Shown here piece after piece: positions 6,409 through 8,249 of a DNA stretch of 8,249 bases (position 1 is the stretch's first letter; every line of letters starts with the position of its first letter). The notes beneath the pieces were generated by a model that did not search any database, was not told where the DNA came from, and worked only from the letters and a program-made list of their open reading frames with translations. The translations under genes and the position numbers were made by a program. Source of the DNA: Methanobacteriota archaeon. GTDB taxonomy: Archaea; Halobacteriota; Methanosarcinia; Methanosarcinales; Methanoperedenaceae. The DNA is taken from NCBI GenBank assembly GCA_018900975.1, contig JAHIFK010000305.1, positions 1 through 8,249 on the forward strand, in the 5' to 3' direction.

Positions 6409-7779
6409 ATGAAAGATCATGAAATTAAATTGATATATTCTGAAGAAGGGGTATCAGAGACCATTGGATACTCTTTAATACTCGCTATCGTTCTTGTCGC
6501 TGTGGGGGTACTGGTCGTGATCGCATATCCCATACAATCCAATATCCAGGATACAGCATTCATTGAGAGCCAGATACAGGCGCTCACCATGCTGGACGGA
6601 AGGATCAGTTCGGTGGCTCTGGGTTCGTCACCATCACAGTTAACGCGTATAAATTTGAATGGCGGCACCATGTATGTAAGAAATTACAGCGATAATTACC
6701 TGAATATAACTGTTACCAATCAGACCGGGTATTCCATTACGATTTTCAACAAAACACTCGGTTTGATAGAATATAAACTTGGCGAAAACAGGCTGATATA
6801 TGAAAACGGAGGGATGTTCAGGGTTTATCCAAATGGTGAGAGCGTGATGTTATCACCTCCTGAGTTCTATTTTAATGGCGAGACTCTTACATTTCCTGTA
6901 ATAAGACTGGATAATTCGGCGTCCGTTGGAGGGAAGGGTACGATTTCCGTCATGGCGCGTTCCGGAGAAGAAAAGAAGATAATTTATCCTGACCTGTCAT
7001 CGAATTTCCTCATGAACCCTATATATGGAAAACAGATAAAGATCAGGTTAAAGTCTGATAACTATAAAGCGTGGGGGAGGTATATTGAGGAACGGACGGA
7101 TGCAGTCCCTCTGACGAATGATGTTACTAAGGAAGTTGTGGTGTCATTTAATTCGAAACCTTCGGAAGGTCCTGTGGAACTGAAAGTTCCGATCGAAGTT
7201 TTCGGGCTGGATACCACGAACAGTACACCTCTTACGCAGTTCAAGTTCAACCTGACTGGGGTTGGTAGTAATCTCAATATGATGCTAAGGGCTCCAGAAT
7301 CGGATTCAGAGATTTTTTCGATCCAGATCAAGAAAGCAACAGGAGTCGGGGAAGAGGGTGTCGTTGTGTATGTAAATTATAACAATGGCGGTGCCAACGA
7401 ATCATGGTTCGCAAATAAACTGGCACTTATCACCACGGCTGATACGGCTACTGTTGATCTATTAAATGCAAGCGTAAATTCAAAATATAATACAAATGAC
7501 CTCTCAGTGACATGGGAGAATGAAACCCCTCCGCTCTATAATAAGACATACATAAAAAATGATGGTGAAACGGTCCCCATCAATGTGGTCATGCAGCATT
7601 ATATGAAACTGGTAAGCCCCACCGGAACCTTCTCTATATATTCAGGAACAAAGACGAGCGATAAATGGGACGGTTTTAACGCGACCAATTCAACCTATAC
7701 CCTTTCCTATTCCATTATGCCCCCGAACATTAACTACCTGCACATCGTGGACCATGCAGTGAACGTCACCCTCTCTTAG
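6409..7779 (+). CDS. Pilin-like protein, long paralog with extra C-terminal domain (DUF7289-like)
   Basis: A 456-residue protein, last in the operon. The N-terminus, SEEG|VSETIGYSLIL, has Gly at -1 and a hydrophobic helix to about residue 40. Residues about 45-250 align by eye with the whole exposed part of the upstream 239-residue protein: LIEYKLGENR, YENGG (131-135), a shared pattern F-x-x-G-x-x-x-T-x-P-x-x-x-L, and YKAWGRYI (219-226). Residues about 250-456 have no counterpart in the shorter protein. They form a sequon-rich beta-like extension (VELKVPIEVFG, VTWENETPP, YTLSYSIMP). About 13 sequons, no cysteine. I do not recognise the extension as a known family. The gene is followed by a hairpin terminator. 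The likely role is a minor pilin whose extra domain faces the outside, inferred from topology. Confidence 0.83.
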   Translation: MKDHEIKLIYSEEGVSETIGYSLILAIVLVAVGVLVVIAYPIQSNIQDTAFIESQIQALTMLDGRISSVALGSSPSQLTRINLNGGTMYVRNYSDNYLNITVTNQTGYSITIFNKTLGLIEYKLGENRLIYENGGMFRVYPNGESVMLSPPEFYFNGETLTFPVIRLDNSASVGGKGTISVMARSGEEKKIIYPDLSSNFLMNPIYGKQIKIRLKSDNYKAWGRYIEERTDAVPLTNDVTKEVVVSFNSKPSEGPVELKVPIEVFGLDTTNSTPLTQFKFNLTGVGSNLNMMLRAPESDSEIFSIQIKKATGVGEEGVVVYVNYNNGGANESWFANKLALITTADTATVDLLNASVNSKYNTNDLSVTWENETPPLYNKTYIKNDGETVPINVVMQHYMKLVSPTGTFSIYSGTKTSDKWDGFNATNSTYTLSYSIMPPNINYLHIVDHAVNVTLS

Positions 7780-7793
7780 GCGTTCACTTTTTT
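7758..7793 (+). terminator. Hairpin plus T-run ending the pilin-like operon
   Basis: AGTGAACG (7758-7765) pairs with CGTTCACT (7781-7788). The stem can extend by a T-G wobble and a C-G pair to 10 bp, leaving an 11-nt loop, and six T follow at 7788-7793. The stop codon TAG (7777-7779) lies partly in the loop and partly in the 3' arm, so the terminator is built into the end of the coding region. Archaea often terminate on T-runs without a hairpin, so the T-run may be the working element. Confidence 0.6.
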
Positions 7794-7808
7794 CCCTGTT
7801 CACATTGG

Positions 7809-7843
7809 AAAAGATGACGGAGATACCACGATTTTACCTCCGT
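7809..7843 (-). terminator. Possible leftward terminator for the four-helix membrane protein
   Basis: ACGGAG (7817-7822) and CTCCGT (7838-7843) form a 6-bp stem, with two more possible pairs past a mismatch. Read leftward, it is followed by CATCTTTT. It sits 15-40 nt beyond the stop of the leftward gene at 7859, in the 79-nt convergent gap. The stem is short and the T-run weak. Confidence 0.4.
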
Positions 7844-7858
7844 TTGTAGCATCCCGCA

Positions 7859-8239
7859 TTATCCCCTCATCCTGCCGGCATAAATATACAGTGGTACAGC
7901 CGCGACCATATACGCCGCGCAGCCGGCAAGCGCCTCTGCGCCCCCTGCCGCGCCTGATGAAAGCCTTGTTACAAGGTTAAAGGGTGAATCAGCGAACAGG
8001 TATGCGCCCAGGAATAAGAAAATAAGGATCAGTGAATATAAATATTGTGAGATCGTCCTGTCCCTGTATTTTACTGCAATAATGGCGCCTAGAATGACTA
8101 TAACAACAGCTGTCACGGTCGCTACAAGCAGTATGCCAGGGATATTATGCACCGCGATACGGTTTATGCCCACAAGAGCCAGCCACAGGAGCGCCTGCAT
8201 GGGGACTATGAGCACAGCCACGAGCATCTTGCCATTCAT
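7859..8239 (-). CDS. Small four-helix membrane protein of unknown function, possibly 5'-partial
   Basis: A 126-residue very hydrophobic protein with four probable membrane helices at about residues 5-24, 33-56, 66-84 and 98-120. The loops are short, with basic KYRDR at 57-61 (probably cytoplasmic), ADSPFN at 83-88, and the tail GRMRG. One cysteine (residue 107) is in the last helix. I do not recognise a family. The ATG at 8239 has no clear ribosome site in the 10 nt visible upstream, and the frame is open to the window edge, so the true start may lie outside. It converges on the pilin-like operon and has its own possible terminator, so it is probably a separate unit. Confidence 0.7.
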   Translation of the reverse strand: MNGKMLVAVLIVPMQALLWLALVGINRIAVHNIPGILLVATVTAVVIVILGAIIAVKYRDRTISQYLYSLILIFLFLGAYLFADSPFNLVTRLSSGAAGGAEALAGCAAYMVAAVPLYIYAGRMRG

Positions 8240-8249
8240 GATCTGTGAA

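Noticed and set aside
1..8249. CRISPR arrays, tRNA/rRNA genes, insertion sequences
   Set aside because: No regularly spaced repeats, no tRNA-like cloverleaf or rRNA segments, and no transposase-like frames or terminal inverted repeats were seen.

Overview
The window looks like the chromosome of a methanogen-related archaeon. The signs are class III (type IV pilin-like) signal peptides with Gln at +1, many N-glycosylation sequons, a TATA-box promoter next to an almost leaderless gene, and Shine-Dalgarno sites of the GAGGTGA type. The moderate GC content, the TPR protein and the overall style suggest Methanosarcinales or Methanoperedenaceae. That placement is inference from sequence style, not from a marker gene.

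Layout. At the left edge (1-994), two genes read leftward: a TPR-repeat protein cut by the window edge, and a small membrane-anchored protein with a probable NTF2-like extracytoplasmic domain. A divergent promoter region (995-1098) follows. Then six genes read rightward (1099-7779) with junctions of +9 nt to -13 nt, almost certainly one operon. It ends in a hairpin plus T-run that overlaps the last stop codon. At the right edge (7859-8239), a four-helix membrane protein reads leftward and converges on the operon.

How the operon works. All six proteins start with a short charged segment, a G or A at the probable cleavage point, and one hydrophobic helix, which is the architecture of archaeal type IV pilins and pseudopilins. 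They differ in size (about 170 to 600 aa) and in what follows the helix. Two are small pilin-like proteins. One is a very sequon-rich protein with a glutamine-amidotransferase-like (Rossmann/flavodoxin-like) domain. One is a long protein with three Ig-like domains and a C-terminal beta domain. The last two are tandem paralogs, the second with an extra domain of about 200 residues. From memory, several resemble haloarchaeal pilin-operon families catalogued as DUF7287, DUF7288 and DUF7289. The simplest model is a surface filament or a minor-pilin/tip complex with a display or adhesive function. No assembly ATPase, TadC-like platform protein or prepilin peptidase gene lies in the window, so the machine must be encoded elsewhere. 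The only cysteine in all six proteins is in the putative nucleophile elbow of the amidotransferase-like domain, which makes that gene the most interesting in the window.
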